From NCBI RefSeq assembly GCF_001274775.1, contig NZ_LGUE01000001.1:1461705-1525704 (forward strand): a stretch of DNA of 64,000 bases. The letters run 5' to 3'. The translations under genes and the position numbers were made by a program. The stretch is from Rossellomorea marisflavi (lineage in GTDB: Bacteria > Bacillota > Bacilli > Bacillales > Bacillaceae_B). Shown here one piece after another: positions 17,727 to 26,680 of this stretch. The notes beneath the pieces are model-generated. The model had not been told where the DNA came from, ran no database searches, and worked only from the letters and a program-made list of their open reading frames with translations. The stretch's first letter is position 1. Each line of letters opens with the position of its first letter.

Positions 17727-20107
17727 TGTTTTGCTTCTCCTTTCAGTGCGATTTTCGGAAGTTGGGTAAAGGTGTCACCTTGGGTGGTTTTCACCAATTT
17801 AATGACAATCTCCCCATCTTCATTCAAATAATCCGTCAGACCATCCTTCACTTCGAACGTATTGGCTGATTGTTCTTCCAGTTTCTTTTCCTTCCCGTTA
17901 GAGGGTGCAATCATGGCGAACTCAAGCGGCGTTTCTGGATATTGCCTGATGCTCAATGAATTCAGTGAAATGTCGGAGTCCTTCATTTGTTCAGGCAATT
18001 TCAGGATCATTTCATACGTGCCATCCTCAAGTTCCATTTCTCCTGATCCACCCCATGAGTAGTTATCGATGACCTTTCCGTCAATCGGTTTGACCTCTAT
18101 ATCAAGCTGCTCATTCTTAAGTGAAAACGGTCCGTTGAAATCCCCCAAGGAAGGAATGGATTGATAGACAAGGGAAAGATTATCTTTCTTGGGCTTTCGA
18201 TCCTTCATGGTTACATCCACGACCCCGTCTTTTGTGTAGCCAAGGATGACAGGCCGATTTCCCGACGTTCCATCTTCCATCAGCAAGGAGGCAACTTGTT
18301 CAAGGGATTGTTTTCTCTGATCATCCAGACCTTGCTGACCTGTAAATGAAGGTGGAATGGCATTATTGCTGACCGGGCTCGAGAGATAGTCAACAGAGAC
18401 CTTTTGATCCACTTCGAGGGACTGCCCCGCTTTCACGCTTCCAAGGGAGTATGTGCGTGTTCCGGACCACAGATACACTTCTTCGAAGTCATACGGGAAG
18501 TCATTGCCTATGCTTCCTTTCAGGGTCTTATCTTCCAGTGTGAGTCCTGGGGCGAATGAACCTGCATCACCCTTGTAGGCATCTCCCATAACCGTCCTCG
18601 TGGACCAGTACTCTACATCTCTCAGCGTCGTATCCGTCGTATTCCTTGTCACTTCGTCCAGGGCGTACTTGTATTGATCGAATTCAGGTGCGTTCATGCT
18701 GTTATTGGCGTACAGCTCGAGATTATGCCCTGCACTGAGGGTATAGTCCCCACTCGAGTTGGAGAAGAATGTGAACGCTGATATCCCTTGAACGGCACCT
18801 TTACCATCCGCTTCAAGGATACTCATCTGATTCATGTGCGGCTTCGTCACGCGGTCTTTAGCACCCGTAAAGAAAATACCGAGAGACAGAAGGATAGACA
18901 CTGTAGGGATGATCCACCACGACTGCTCCCGTTTATCGAACTTCCGGAGCAGGAAGTATAGGACAGGGATCACCAGGATCAGATAGACAGCAACCACCAG
19001 GATGAGGGTGCTGACCTTGAATTGATTAGAAGGGAACAGTTCATTGACCATGCCCATTTCATAATAGAAGCCTTGCGCTCTTCCCCCCATGTTATAGAAG
19101 TTCATGCTATATTTGGTTTTCGAATAAAACTCATTGATCCAAGGAGTGAAGCCCGCCCAGTCATTCAACCGGGAATCACTCACTGAGAAGGATGTCTGCC
19201 AGACTTCACCTCGTCCCACGGATTTCTTTGCAAGGAGAGGTGTTTCCTTCTCTCCGATCACTGTCTCAGCCTCTTGGGTCAGTTCACCTTCGGCGGCGGG
19301 TAGCGTTTTGAAATTCACTTTGAGATTCTCCTGGGTTTCCAGGAAAGACAGGTCTGAAAGAGTCTGTTCTCCTCCCACCTTGAGGGGAGCGATATCAGCC
19401 AGTGGACCCAGGGTCTTCTGCACATTCACGTCACTTCCAATAAGCAGTGTGCCTCCTTTATCCACCCAGCGATGGAAGGCGTCCAGCTGTTTCTTAGAAA
19501 ATACCGATAGATCAAACCCATCGATCACGATGAAGTCGAACATCTGAAGACCCGTGGCATCTCCCGGGAAATTTTTCTCTGAAAGATTCAACACTTCCAC
19601 TTTGTTGCCGTTTACCTGACTTGCTTTCAATGATTTCAAGCGATCGGCGTCTTTGCTCAATACACCGATCGAAGCATAGTCCATATAAATAAAACTTGGA
19701 TTCAACCGCTTATCACCGGTGAACTTCACTTCCTTCCCGGAACTCCAATCTCCTTGGAATAAGTGAATGGTCTCCTTTGACGTGTTACCCCTCAAAGGAT
19801 CTCCAAACCCCGGAATGGTTAAGGAAAACGTGCGGGTTTCACCGGGTGGGAGGTCGATGGACAACACTCTCCCCCCTCCGGTTTCATAGGATTGAGCGTA
19901 ATCAAAGACGATATCCCCCTTGAAGTGATCGGCTCCATTCTGCACGGTAACGGTGATCGGGAATCCCCGCTCTTCTTTGACCTTTCCATCAATTCCTTCG
20001 TCCACGGTGATCTTAATGCCTTCAGCTGCGGATGATGCGGTTGGAAATAACGGAAGTAAACAAAAACATAATAGAATCAGTGCAATCGATTTGGTCACAT
20101 TCTTCAT
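17723..20107 (-). CDS. Large exported membrane protein with amidotransferase-like fold, first gene of VWA/MoxR/ABC operon
   Basis: 794 residues. A signal peptide (about 1-27, ending ASSAAE) leads into a beta-rich extracellular region and an amidotransferase-like segment (about 140-330, with FDFIVIDGFDLSVFSKKQLDAF and GGTLLIGSD). Two membrane helices follow (about 372-393 and 400-418), then a second large extracellular domain to the C-terminus. The catalytic Cys-His-Glu triad of true amidotransferases is not apparent, so it is probably a binding fold. It heads the operon; all eight genes overlap or lie within 5 bases. Function unknown. Confidence 0.75.
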   Translation of the reverse strand: MKNVTKSIALILLCFCLLPLFPTASSAAEGIKITVDEGIDGKVKEERGFPITVTVQNGADHFKGDIVFDYAQSYETGGGRVLSIDLPPGETRTFSLTIPGFGDPLRGNTSKETIHLFQGDWSSGKEVKFTGDKRLNPSFIYMDYASIGVLSKDADRLKSLKASQVNGNKVEVLNLSEKNFPGDATGLQMFDFIVIDGFDLSVFSKKQLDAFHRWVDKGGTLLIGSDVNVQKTLGPLADIAPLKVGGEQTLSDLSFLETQENLKVNFKTLPAAEGELTQEAETVIGEKETPLLAKKSVGRGEVWQTSFSVSDSRLNDWAGFTPWINEFYSKTKYSMNFYNMGGRAQGFYYEMGMVNELFPSNQFKVSTLILVVAVYLILVIPVLYFLLRKFDKREQSWWIIPTVSILLSLGIFFTGAKDRVTKPHMNQMSILEADGKGAVQGISAFTFFSNSSGDYTLSAGHNLELYANNSMNAPEFDQYKYALDEVTRNTTDTTLRDVEYWSTRTVMGDAYKGDAGSFAPGLTLEDKTLKGSIGNDFPYDFEEVYLWSGTRTYSLGSVKAGQSLEVDQKVSVDYLSSPVSNNAIPPSFTGQQGLDDQRKQSLEQVASLLMEDGTSGNRPVILGYTKDGVVDVTMKDRKPKKDNLSLVYQSIPSLGDFNGPFSLKNEQLDIEVKPIDGKVIDNYSWGGSGEMELEDGTYEMILKLPEQMKDSDISLNSLSIRQYPETPLEFAMIAPSNGKEKKLEEQSANTFEVKDGLTDYLNEDGEIVIKLVKTTQGDTFTQLPKIALKGEAKQ

Positions 20108-20237
20108 GACCCATTCCCCCTCTCTTTCTCTCTATATGGTTTAGACGTAACGCTCGATAAAAAGTTTCTCTTCTTTCTATTATCATCTGAAATATTTTCC
20201 ATCGCGCCGATTCCTACGTGAAGGATCTGGTCAAACA

Positions 20238-20467
20238 CAAAGAGGTTGGGTTAATCCCGTTGATGATGTCCGTACAAGACTTCGCATTCCTCGGGTAGCC
20301 CGTGAACCACATCGGCAAGCCTGCAGGTTGCTACTCTTCTCGCAAGAGCCTTCGTCTTGCACTTGAATCAACCGATCGAAACAAGTAACGATAAATGGTC
20401 ATGAAACAAAAAAAACCCGACTTCATTGTCGGCAAATGAAGTCGGGTTTCACTATGATTAGAACACG
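20238..20467 (+). repeat. Interspersed structured repeat, family A, copy 1 (diverged)
   Basis: Shares with copies at 43410 and 49428 the order: variable left part, CATGAT-like block, GTACAAGAC (20272-20280), GGGTAGCCCGTGA, CATCGGCAAGCCTGC, GCTACTCTTC, GTCTTGCAC (20354-20362) and a terminal hairpin followed by ACTATGATTAGAACA. The core outer stem GTACAAGAC/GTCTTGCAC has one mismatch here, and the inner part is shortened, so this copy looks older. The terminal hairpin AAACCCGACTTCATT/AATGAAGTCGGGTTT (20413-20449) is a perfect 15-bp stem. The copy occupies most of the 386-base gap between the VOC gene stop and the first gene of the VWA operon; the rest (20108-20237) shows nothing I recognise. 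Confidence 0.85.
20409..20449 (-). terminator. Terminal hairpin of repeat A copy 1, probable terminator of the dap/VOC operon
   Basis: Perfect 15-bp stem with a 7-base loop. On the minus strand it is followed by TTTTTTT, 45 bases after the VOC stop codon, and there is a weaker T run (TTT) on the plus side. Confidence 0.75.
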
Positions 20468-20493
20468 TTTATTTTAGCTTTTTTACGTTCCTA

Positions 20494-20931
20494 TCAGAGG
20501 GATTGTGCAAATCGCAGGAGATACCCATCGGGATCTTGCACGAGGAACTCCCGCTGCCGGAAACATTCAGCCCCGGCAGCATATTCGGAGACGAACGGTT
20601 CCCTGAATAACGGAACTCCTTCCTTTTTCAATCTTCTGAAGATCGGTTCAATTGAATCCACCATGATTTGAAGGTTCATCCCCCTTCCGAATGGCGGGAC
20701 CAACTCACCTGTCTCCCAATGACCGTTCACTTCCTCGAGCATGAGGGATGCCTTTCCCATCGACAAGTAAACAAAGCCTTCATCCTGTCGTTCATAAACG
20801 ATGTGAAAGCCGAGCAGCTCCGTATAGAAAGTTGTAGATACGGATGCATCCCTGACAGAAAGTTCTGGAACGAGCGCGGGGCCATCCAGACTTTTCATCG
20901 CAAGGATTTCATCATGTAGACCTGTTTTCAT
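20494..20931 (-). CDS. VOC family (glyoxalase/bleomycin-resistance fold) protein
   Basis: 145-residue vicinal-oxygen-chelate protein. The N-terminal half has the paired beta-alpha-beta pattern ([27 protein letters not shown]), and the C-terminal half ends with [17 protein letters not shown], the usual VOC ending with a metal-ligand Glu position replaced by Leu/Arg context. This resembles bleomycin-binding types that lack full metal sites. It overlaps dapL by 4 bases (ATGA), so it is translated with the lysine genes; that linkage is unusual and its substrate is unknown. Confidence 0.8.
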   Translation of the reverse strand: MKTGLHDEILAMKSLDGPALVPELSVRDASVSTTFYTELLGFHIVYERQDEGFVYLSMGKASLMLEEVNGHWETGELVPPFGRGMNLQIMVDSIEPIFRRLKKEGVPLFREPFVSEYAAGAECFRQREFLVQDPDGYLLRFAQSL

Positions 20932-22046
20932 AGCTGTCCTATATAGCCCGTCATGAGATTAATGGCATGATCAATTGCTTTTTCATCGGGATCAAGCTTT
21001 GCATGGTGAAGTCCATATGGAGATCCAACACCAAGCCAGAACATGAACCCAGGGATTTCTTTCAGCATGTAACCGAAATCTTCGCCTGTCATGGCCTCTT
21101 TGCAAATGATGGCTTCGGTTTTACCGCTCTCCTCAATATAATCCAGGAAATCCTGTGTGCATGCCGGGTCATTATACACCTGGTGATACATGCTTCCATA
21201 ATCGACATCAATGGAACAATCGTAGGTCGTCTCAATTCCCTTGATGAGTGCCTCAAGCTTCGCCTTGACCTTCACCATGGAGGCTTCAGAGAGTGTCCTG
21301 ATCGTTCCTTCAAGTCGGGCTTTCTCTGCAATGATGTTCTGAACAGTCCCCGCCTCCATCTTGCCGATCGTGATGACGGCACTGTCCAGCGGATCGACAT
21401 TCCGAGAGACGATCCCTTGCATCTGCGTCACAAAAGCCGAAGCTGCCACGATCATGTCTTTCGTTTGGTGGGGGTAGGCGGCATGCCCACCCTTCCCTTT
21501 GAAGGTCAGGAACAGCTCGGAGGTATTGGCGAAAAGAAGACCGGGCTTGAGTGCAATGGCCCCCACCTCATACTCCGGTGCGATATGAAGGGCAAAAATC
21601 ACATCGGGTTTCCACTCCTTCATCTCATCACTGCGAAGCATCGGTTCCGCTCCACCCGGACCTTCTTCAGCCGGTTGGAAGATGAAGAGAAGATCGTCCT
21701 TTATGGGATGATGAACAAAATGAGTCAGGATGCCGAGTCCGATGGCCATGTGGAAATCATGTCCGCATGCGTGCATACGACCTTCATGACGGGACGGGAA
21801 CGACAGTCCCGTTTGTTCCGTGATGGGCAATCCATCGATATCCGCACGGAACCCGATCGTCTTAGACGGCTCGGTCCCGCGGACTTTGACAAACAATCCT
21901 GTCTTCCATTGCTTACGTTCATACCGATCCCCCGGAAGGGACGAAATATAGTCCATAAGGTATTTCTGAGTCTTGAATTCCTGGAATCCAAGCTCCGGGA
22001 TCTGATGAAGATCACGCCTGATCATTTTGAAATCGACAGTTGACAT
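20928..22046 (-). CDS. dapL: N-acetyldiaminopimelate deacetylase
   Basis: M20-family amidohydrolase of 372 residues (YkuR/DapL), removing the acetyl group from N-acetyl-LL-diaminopimelate in the acetylase branch of lysine and cell-wall DAP synthesis. Visible metal and catalytic motifs: [35 protein letters not shown], and a C-terminal TGEDFGYML. It follows dapH after 53 bases with AAGGAGGG before the start. B. subtilis has the same ykuQ-ykuR order. Confidence 0.9.
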   Translation of the reverse strand: MSTVDFKMIRRDLHQIPELGFQEFKTQKYLMDYISSLPGDRYERKQWKTGLFVKVRGTEPSKTIGFRADIDGLPITEQTGLSFPSRHEGRMHACGHDFHMAIGLGILTHFVHHPIKDDLLFIFQPAEEGPGGAEPMLRSDEMKEWKPDVIFALHIAPEYEVGAIALKPGLLFANTSELFLTFKGKGGHAAYPHQTKDMIVAASAFVTQMQGIVSRNVDPLDSAVITIGKMEAGTVQNIIAEKARLEGTIRTLSEASMVKVKAKLEALIKGIETTYDCSIDVDYGSMYHQVYNDPACTQDFLDYIEESGKTEAIICKEAMTGEDFGYMLKEIPGFMFWLGVGSPYGLHHAKLDPDEKAIDHAINLMTGYIGQL

Positions 22047-22099
22047 TATATTCCCTCCTTACAAGAAAGAACAGACGAAAAATCGTCCGTTCTTTTGAA

Positions 22100-22810
22100 T
22101 CAGAGCTGTCTGAGCTCTTGTTTAATTTCTGTTTTTGATTTTGTTTTGGCGTCGATATCTTTCAGCTTCTTCGCAGGTGAACCTGCCACCACCGTATATG
22201 GTTCAACATCTTTCACCACGATTGCTCCAGCAGCAACGACGGCACCTTTTCCTACGGTCACTCCTTCAAGTACAACGGCATTCGCCCCAATCACGACATC
22301 ATCTTCAATGACAACAGGCTTCGCGGATGGCGGCTCGATCACTCCTGCAAGAACGGCCCCTGCCCCTATATGACAGTTCTTTCCTACCGTTGCACGTCCT
22401 CCGAGGACAACATTCATGTCGATCATCGTACCCTCACCGATGACAGATCCGATATTGATCACGGCTCCCATCATGATGACGGCATTGTCTCCGATCTCTA
22501 CTTGATCACGGATGAACGCTCCCGGTTCGATACGGGCTTTGATCCCTTTCATATCAAGAAGTGGGATCGCTGAATTCCGGCGGTCATTTTCCACTACATA
22601 ATCCTCTATGTATTCTTTGTGCTCTTCAAGTACCCCGGCAAGCTCACTCCATTCGCCGAATACAACCCCGCTGTCACCATTCAGGAATGTTTGTGACGAT
22701 TCCCCGAAGTTGATCCCTTCGAGTTTCCCTTTCACATATACCTTTACAGGTGTTGACTTTGTACTATTTTGAATGAACGAAATAATCTCATTGGCATCCA
22801 TCATTTTCAT
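22100..22810 (-). CDS. dapH: Tetrahydrodipicolinate N-acetyltransferase
   Basis: 236 residues, YkuQ/DapH type. The N-terminal about 90 residues are followed by a left-handed beta-helix of hexapeptide repeats (from [36 protein letters not shown] to [24 protein letters not shown]), as in acyl-CoA-dependent transferases. It acetylates tetrahydrodipicolinate for lysine/DAP synthesis. The ATG at 22810 follows GGAGGGATTAAG. First gene of the dapH-dapL-VOC unit. Confidence 0.93.
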   Translation of the reverse strand: MKMMDANEIISFIQNSTKSTPVKVYVKGKLEGINFGESSQTFLNGDSGVVFGEWSELAGVLEEHKEYIEDYVVENDRRNSAIPLLDMKGIKARIEPGAFIRDQVEIGDNAVIMMGAVINIGSVIGEGTMIDMNVVLGGRATVGKNCHIGAGAVLAGVIEPPSAKPVVIEDDVVIGANAVVLEGVTVGKGAVVAAGAIVVKDVEPYTVVAGSPAKKLKDIDAKTKSKTEIKQELRQL

Positions 22811-22890
22811 CTTAATCCCTCCATTATAAGCAGTAAATTCAGAGTTCTTGAATTACTTTATCATGATAAAGAACGTAACACAACCCGTAC

Positions 22891-23769
22891 CTATCGGTTT
22901 TCAATGAGAAAATCGTCCACTACTTTCAGAAACGCCCCAACCTGACGGAGCTGGAAGGCCGACTCATAGCCCAGCAGCCACGTGTCGCGATGAATAAAAC
23001 CACCCATCTCATCCTTTAAAGGAATTTTGAAGATGTCCTGTTCCATTCCCGTCAAGGTTATGGCCGGGAGAATGGCATAGCCGATCCCGTTCAGTGTCAT
23101 CTGTTTGCATGTTTCGATCTGGTCGACGACGATGGTCCGTTTCGGCGTGGTCTGAAAATGCTTCAGCCACCATTCCTGGATCTCTTGAAAGTAATTGGAA
23201 TCGCTTTTGAACTGAATGAAGGGGCGATCCGTCTTCATGACATCTTCGATGGATTGTATTTCCCGGTCGACAAGGAAAAGCGGATCTTCAAAAAGATGGT
23301 GCTTTTTCCCTTTCCAATCAGGCGTCCCCCTGATGATACCGATATGGACCTCATTGTCATAGATGGCCTTCAGGATTTCACTGCTCCATCCGGTGATCAG
23401 TGAAATCTTCGCATGAGGATAGGTTTCCACAAATCGTTTAAGCACTTTCGGAAGCCAGTTTTGTCCCACAATCGAAGCGCATGCGATTTTAAGGGTCCCA
23501 TGAACCTCCGATTCGAGGGCATGAATCTTTTCCCTGACGGATTCTTCTTTTTGGAGAACCTCTTCTGCAAGCTTCACAATCAACTCGCCTGCTGGTGTCA
23601 GGGAGAGGCCCTTCTGTGAGCGAAGAAAGATTTTGGTGCCCCAATCCTTCTCCATATTCTGAAGCCTCTGAGAAAGAGCAGGCTGAGATACAAAGAGCCT
23701 TTCTGCCGCTTTCCGCATATTCATCTCATGTGCCAAAACCTGTAGCAGCTGAAATTCAGAAAAAGCCAT
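22891..23769 (-). CDS. ccpC: LysR-type regulator CcpC
   Basis: 292-residue LysR-type regulator with the N-terminal winged helix (LLQVLAHEMNMRKAAERLFVSQPALSQRLQNMEKDWGTKIF split over two helices) and a substrate-binding domain. The segment KISLITGWSSEILKAIYDNEVHIGIIRG matches my memory of B. subtilis CcpC (YkuM), a citrate-responsive regulator of aconitase and citrate synthase genes. The ATG at 23769 is preceded by GGTGA; the longer open frame to 23835 has no ribosome binding site. Synteny (ykuM next to ykuL) supports the call. Confidence 0.87.
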   Translation of the reverse strand: MAFSEFQLLQVLAHEMNMRKAAERLFVSQPALSQRLQNMEKDWGTKIFLRSQKGLSLTPAGELIVKLAEEVLQKEESVREKIHALESEVHGTLKIACASIVGQNWLPKVLKRFVETYPHAKISLITGWSSEILKAIYDNEVHIGIIRGTPDWKGKKHHLFEDPLFLVDREIQSIEDVMKTDRPFIQFKSDSNYFQEIQEWWLKHFQTTPKRTIVVDQIETCKQMTLNGIGYAILPAITLTGMEQDIFKIPLKDEMGGFIHRDTWLLGYESAFQLRQVGAFLKVVDDFLIENR

Positions 23770-23849
23770 TTCTTCACCACATTCATAAGTTTTTCTTATA
23801 TTATAACGCATTTTTGATTCATTTACATAATACACTCATGGATTTGGGT

Positions 23850-23880
23850 AAAAGAAAAGACCGGGGGAACCCCGATCTTC
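23850..23880 (-). terminator. Intrinsic terminator after darB
   Basis: GATCGGGG/CCCCGGTC stem (one wobble) with a 3-base loop, followed on the minus strand by TTTTCTTTT. Confidence 0.75.
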
Positions 23881-23886
23881 GAATCA

Positions 23887-24336
23887 TCACCCTGAATGAA
23901 TCATTTGATATATATGTTTTTTTAGCTCCTTCAGCACGACACGGCGGGTCATGATGCCCTCAAAGTGCCCTTCACTGGATACAACACATAAAAACGGCTG
24001 ATCGATCAGCAGATTGAAGGCTTCCTTGAACGTTGAATCGATGGAGATAGTGGAAAAATCCGTCGACATGACATTCTCGACTTTCCTTTCTTCAAGGTTC
24101 TCAAATTCGAAGCGCTCCAATCCAAGGATATTATCGGTAATCAACCTGGAGCTGATGAGGCCGTGGAGGCGGAAGGAGGGATCCAGGACAGGAATAGATG
24201 AATAGCCGCTCCTAGTCAACAATAAAAGTGCGTGCTCAAGTGAATTACCTACTTGGACGTGTGCCACTTTCTCTGACGGAATGATGTACTCTTTTATACT
24301 TGTTTCAAGTAACTCTTTACTGCTTAAAGAAATCAT
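23887..24336 (-). CDS. darB: CBS-domain c-di-AMP receptor DarB (YkuL)
   Basis: 149-residue protein of two CBS domains (about 15-70 and 85-140). Segments KVAHVQVGNSLEHALLLL, GYSSIPVLDPSFRLHGLI and a C-terminal FEGIMTRRVVLKELKKHI match B. subtilis YkuL/DarB. That protein binds c-di-AMP and, when free of it, interacts with the (p)ppGpp synthetase Rel and pyruvate carboxylase. The ATG at 24336 follows GAGGGG by 6 bases; a TTG two codons upstream is possible but lies too close to it. Confidence 0.88.
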   Translation of the reverse strand: MISLSSKELLETSIKEYIIPSEKVAHVQVGNSLEHALLLLTRSGYSSIPVLDPSFRLHGLISSRLITDNILGLERFEFENLEERKVENVMSTDFSTISIDSTFKEAFNLLIDQPFLCVVSSEGHFEGIMTRRVVLKELKKHIYQMIHSG

Positions 24337-24542
24337 GTACAACCCCTCAATTTTTTAAAAATGCATTCCTTACCATTTTAACATACTGGAAGAAAAATGT
24401 ATGAATCAAATTGTAAGCCTTTTCTACATATTATTTTTATGAACGAACCATGCAAATTGGAAGAACACCGGTGATTGTGGGAATCGGAGGAAAAGGAAAC
24501 CGTTCATCATAGCTGAAGGAAGAAGAGAGGAGTGTGGATATG

Positions 24543-24568
24543 AAAAAAGATAACCCGTCAGGTTACCT
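24543..24568 (-). terminator. Intrinsic terminator after ykuJ
   Basis: GGTAACC/GGGTTATC stem with a TGAC loop, followed by TTTTTT on the minus strand. Confidence 0.7.
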
Positions 24569-24579
24569 TTCCAACATAT

Positions 24580-24825
24580 TTATTCTTGAACTGCTTCTTG
24601 CAGTAGCTCAAAAATCTCGATAGCCGTAATGTCTATATTATCGAAAGGGTATGTACTCCCATTCTCTTTCATTACTTCGATTTCAAAGGTATCCTGCTTT
24701 GGAAGGTATCGTACCTCACAGATTTTTTTTCCATTGTATTCAAAGTATCGTTGTTGTGTTTCTCCTTGTTCCCCTTGTTCTTGCAGAGACTTTAGTCTTT
24801 GTATAATTCCAAGAAGCTGAGACAT
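24580..24825 (-). CDS. ykuJ: YkuJ family protein
   Basis: 81-residue soluble protein; MSQLLGIIQRLKSLQ, QQRYFEYNGKKICEVRY and a C-terminal DITAIEIFELLQEAVQ match the YkuJ family, small conserved Bacillaceae proteins of unknown function. The length is as in B. subtilis (79). AGGAAAGGAGAG precedes the ATG. Confidence 0.85.
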   Translation of the reverse strand: MSQLLGIIQRLKSLQEQGEQGETQQRYFEYNGKKICEVRYLPKQDTFEIEVMKENGSTYPFDNIDITAIEIFELLQEAVQE

Positions 24826-25085
24826 ATCAGGTCTCTCCTTTCCTGTTCTAATTCTTTGTCATAGCTTTTGCATTGTAACAGATTCTATCCTGCAAAATCT
24901 AATGATATGCCCTGTTCGACAATGGGTTTTTATCACGCATGTCCAAAAGGTCTCTCTAAGTTAACCACTAATCCGGTCCATATTCAATAAATAATTTTAT
25001 CCACCATATAAGACCTCACGATTTACACGGGTACCGGGCTTCTTGTAAAATGGGTTCACACTACCCGAGAGAGAGGATGATCAGA

Positions 25086-25322
25086 GTGAAGACTGTCACT
25101 TTATATACTCAACCCGAGTGCCCCCCTTGCGAAATCGTGAAATTATACTTAAAAGAACAGCAAATCCCCTACATAGAGGTAAACATCAAAGAAGAACCAA
25201 ACGCCCGATCCTATATGCTGAACGTGTTGAAAAGCTATTCTACACCAACCGTTACTGTGGACTATCAGGTGATCAAAGGATTTCAGATGGAGGAGTTGGC
25301 TCAAGCCCTGGATCTCTCCTAA
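25086..25322 (+). CDS. Glutaredoxin-like (NrdH-type) redoxin
   Basis: 78-residue thioredoxin-fold protein: MKTVTLYTQPECPPCEIVKLYL, with a CPPC active site at about residues 11-14 and the cis-Pro in STPTVTV. It is probably a small thiol-disulphide reductant. I chose the GTG at 25086, 9 bases after GAGAGAGG; ATGs at 25050 and 25077 lie upstream of or directly against the ribosome binding site. It stands alone, divergent from ykuJ. Confidence 0.82.
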   Translation: MKTVTLYTQPECPPCEIVKLYLKEQQIPYIEVNIKEEPNARSYMLNVLKSYSTPTVTVDYQVIKGFQMEELAQALDLS

Positions 25323-25383
25323 ACAGTATTCGATGTCAACACGACCATCCCTTTGCTCCCCCCGCCCTTTCCTTAAAACACTG

Positions 25384-25413
25384 AAAAGGACCTATGATAT
25401 CATAGGTCCTTTT
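25384..25413. terminator. Bidirectional terminator between redoxin and exported protein gene
   Basis: A perfect palindrome of two 15-base arms (AAAAGGACCTATGAT and its complement), flanked by A on one side and T on the other, between convergent genes. Confidence 0.8.
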
Positions 25414-25415
25414 CT

Positions 25416-25922
25416 TTAACTTCCTTTGATTCCTGACGGAAGTTCATATGAGATAGCAGAGACCTTCCACTTTCCATCAGTAAAGGATAGCTTGACGACC
25501 TCTTCCCCTTTAACGGTGGAAACAGGTCCTTCCTCATCTCCTGATCGTACTTCCCATATGTACCAGTGCCCATCATCAAATGCAGCCTTTGTTTCTTTAT
25601 CAAATGTAAAGAAAGGGATGTAGTAAGAGGCAAAATCCGATCCGAATGCACTATACCCATCGCCTTCTTGATAGAGGTTTTCTTCCATGAACCCCTTCAC
25701 CTGTTCATCCGTGAAATAATCTGAAAGCATCGCTTCTATGTCAGCCTTTTCCCTCGGCTTTTCACTTAAAGAACGTTGAACCTCAAACGCATCTTCCACC
25801 AGGGTGACTGCCTGTTTTCCGTCCAATTGATTTACAGTCGTTCCAATTGCCGTGGCCTGTGTGCCGACGGTCAAACTCAACCCAAGGACAAGCGTCAGGA
25901 TCAACCAGTATTTTTTCACCAT
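25416..25922 (-). CDS. Exported protein, DUF3993-like
   Basis: 168-residue secreted protein. Signal peptide MVKKYWLILTLVLGLSLTVG with a cleavage region near TQATA (about 21-25). The mature part (QAVTLVEDAFEVQRSLSEKPR ... DYFTDEQVKGFMEENLY ... HWYIWEV ... EEVVKLSFTDGKWKVSAISYELP) looks like the DUF3993 family of Bacillaceae, an NTF2-like alpha+beta fold of unknown role. I am only moderately sure of the family name. The ATG at 25922 follows GGAGG by 8 bases. Confidence 0.75.
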   Translation of the reverse strand: MVKKYWLILTLVLGLSLTVGTQATAIGTTVNQLDGKQAVTLVEDAFEVQRSLSEKPREKADIEAMLSDYFTDEQVKGFMEENLYQEGDGYSAFGSDFASYYIPFFTFDKETKAAFDDGHWYIWEVRSGDEEGPVSTVKGEEVVKLSFTDGKWKVSAISYELPSGIKGS

Positions 25923-26017
25923 ATGCCATTCCTCCTTGTATGTATGGTACAAACCTTTTCTCTATTGTCTGACAATTGCTTATTTCTTGTTTTCCCGCTC
26001 ACTCACCATTTAAACAT

Positions 26018-26135
26018 AGAAAAGCGGAGCCGGGTCGTTCTGAGGCGACAAGCATAAGACGGGCTGAGTGGAAAGGCGTTTCTGGCCTTTTTGATCAGCA
26101 CGGCTTATGACCTCGATCCCCAACCCACCAACAAA
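26018..26135 (+). repeat. Structured repeat, family B, copy 1 (diverged)
   Basis: Shares with the tandem copies at 26555-26806 the blocks AGAAAAGCG, GAGGCGACAAGCATAAGAC, GGAAAGGCG ... GCCTTTTTGATCAGCA and CGGCTTATGACCTCGA; the outer arms are lost. Internal pairings CATAAG/CTTATG, GAGG/CCTC and GGAAAGGC/GCCTTTT are kept. It lies in the 330-base gap upstream of the exported protein gene. Confidence 0.8.
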
Positions 26136-26181
26136 GCTTTTATCTTTAAATACAAGAGTTCCAACCTTTCACACTCCACCA

Positions 26182-26228
26182 AAAATAAAACCCACCTAAA
26201 GGCGTCCCAGGCCTCCTTGATGGGTTTT
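26182..26228 (-). terminator. Terminator of the small membrane protein gene
   Basis: AAAACCCA (26187-26194)/TGGGTTTT (26221-26228) outer stem with an inner AAGGaGGC/GCCTTT pairing, followed on the minus strand by ATTTTT. The inner part resembles the apex of the family B repeats, so it may be derived from one. Confidence 0.6.
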
Positions 26229-26252
26229 AACTCAGGATCATCAAAACCATGA

Positions 26253-26495
26253 TCAACCGTAATACAGAATGATCTGGTACACAATAAAAGCCGTGATCAG
26301 AACCGTGGCGATCGCAATCGTCACAAATACCGGGTTCAGCAGGATTGGATGTGCCTTCACTGATTCTTGGACATCGGAATCAAATCCGTTGTCCTTCCCG
26401 GATTTCGTCTGCCCCGTCACCCTGAACGTATAATAAAGAGCGTAACCAGCAAGCCCCACACATAAAAAAGACAAAACCCAAACATAAACACTCAC
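26253..26495 (-). CDS. Small two-helix membrane protein
   Basis: 80 residues if started at the GTG at 26495, which lies 6 bases after AAAGGGGGG. An ATG at 26513 would add six residues but has no spaced ribosome binding site. Helix 1 is about 3-25 (VYVWVLSFLCVGLAGYALYY), helix 2 about 57-78 (FVTIAIATVLITAFIVYQIIL), with a polar loop containing KSGKDNGFDSD between them. Family unknown. The open frame continues upstream to 26849 through two repeat copies, but that part is not a gene. Confidence 0.6.
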   Translation of the reverse strand: MSVYVWVLSFLCVGLAGYALYYTFRVTGQTKSGKDNGFDSDVQESVKAHPILLNPVFVTIAIATVLITAFIVYQIILYYG

Positions 26496-26554
26496 CGAAA
26501 GCCCCCCTTTCATCATCTCCCCATAACTTCCCCAGAAAAAAGAACGGGTATACA

Positions 26555-26680
26555 AGAAAAGCGCAAGGGGCTCGCCCTGAGGCGACAAGCATAAGACAAG
26601 AAAACCGGAAAGGCGTCCTGTGCCTTTTTGGGTTTCTTGGCTTATGACCTCGAGCCTCAAGCCCCTGGAGCTGGACATGA
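26555..26680 (+). repeat. Structured repeat, family B, copy 2 (126 bp, tandem)
   Basis: Begins AGAAAAGCGCAAGGGGCTCG and ends GAGCTGGACATGA, exactly 126 bp, followed without gap by copy 3. Nested pairing: GGGGCT/AGCCCC (outer), GAGG/CCTC, CATAAG/CTTATG, an arm CAAGAAA/TTTCTTG special to this copy, and the apex AAAGGC/GCCTTT. Confidence 0.88.

Noticed and set aside
8076..20107. VWA/MoxR/ABC operon as a phage-defence island
   Set aside because: No nuclease, protease, methylase or reverse transcriptase is present, no integrase or tRNA border is seen, and codon use does not look foreign. Envelope function is the more careful reading.
24541..24621. 27-codon plus-strand frame starting MKKDNPSGYL after AGAGGAG
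   Set aside because: It is antisense to the ykuJ terminator and the end of ykuJ; hairpin and gene explain the sequence, and codons follow the ykuJ complement.
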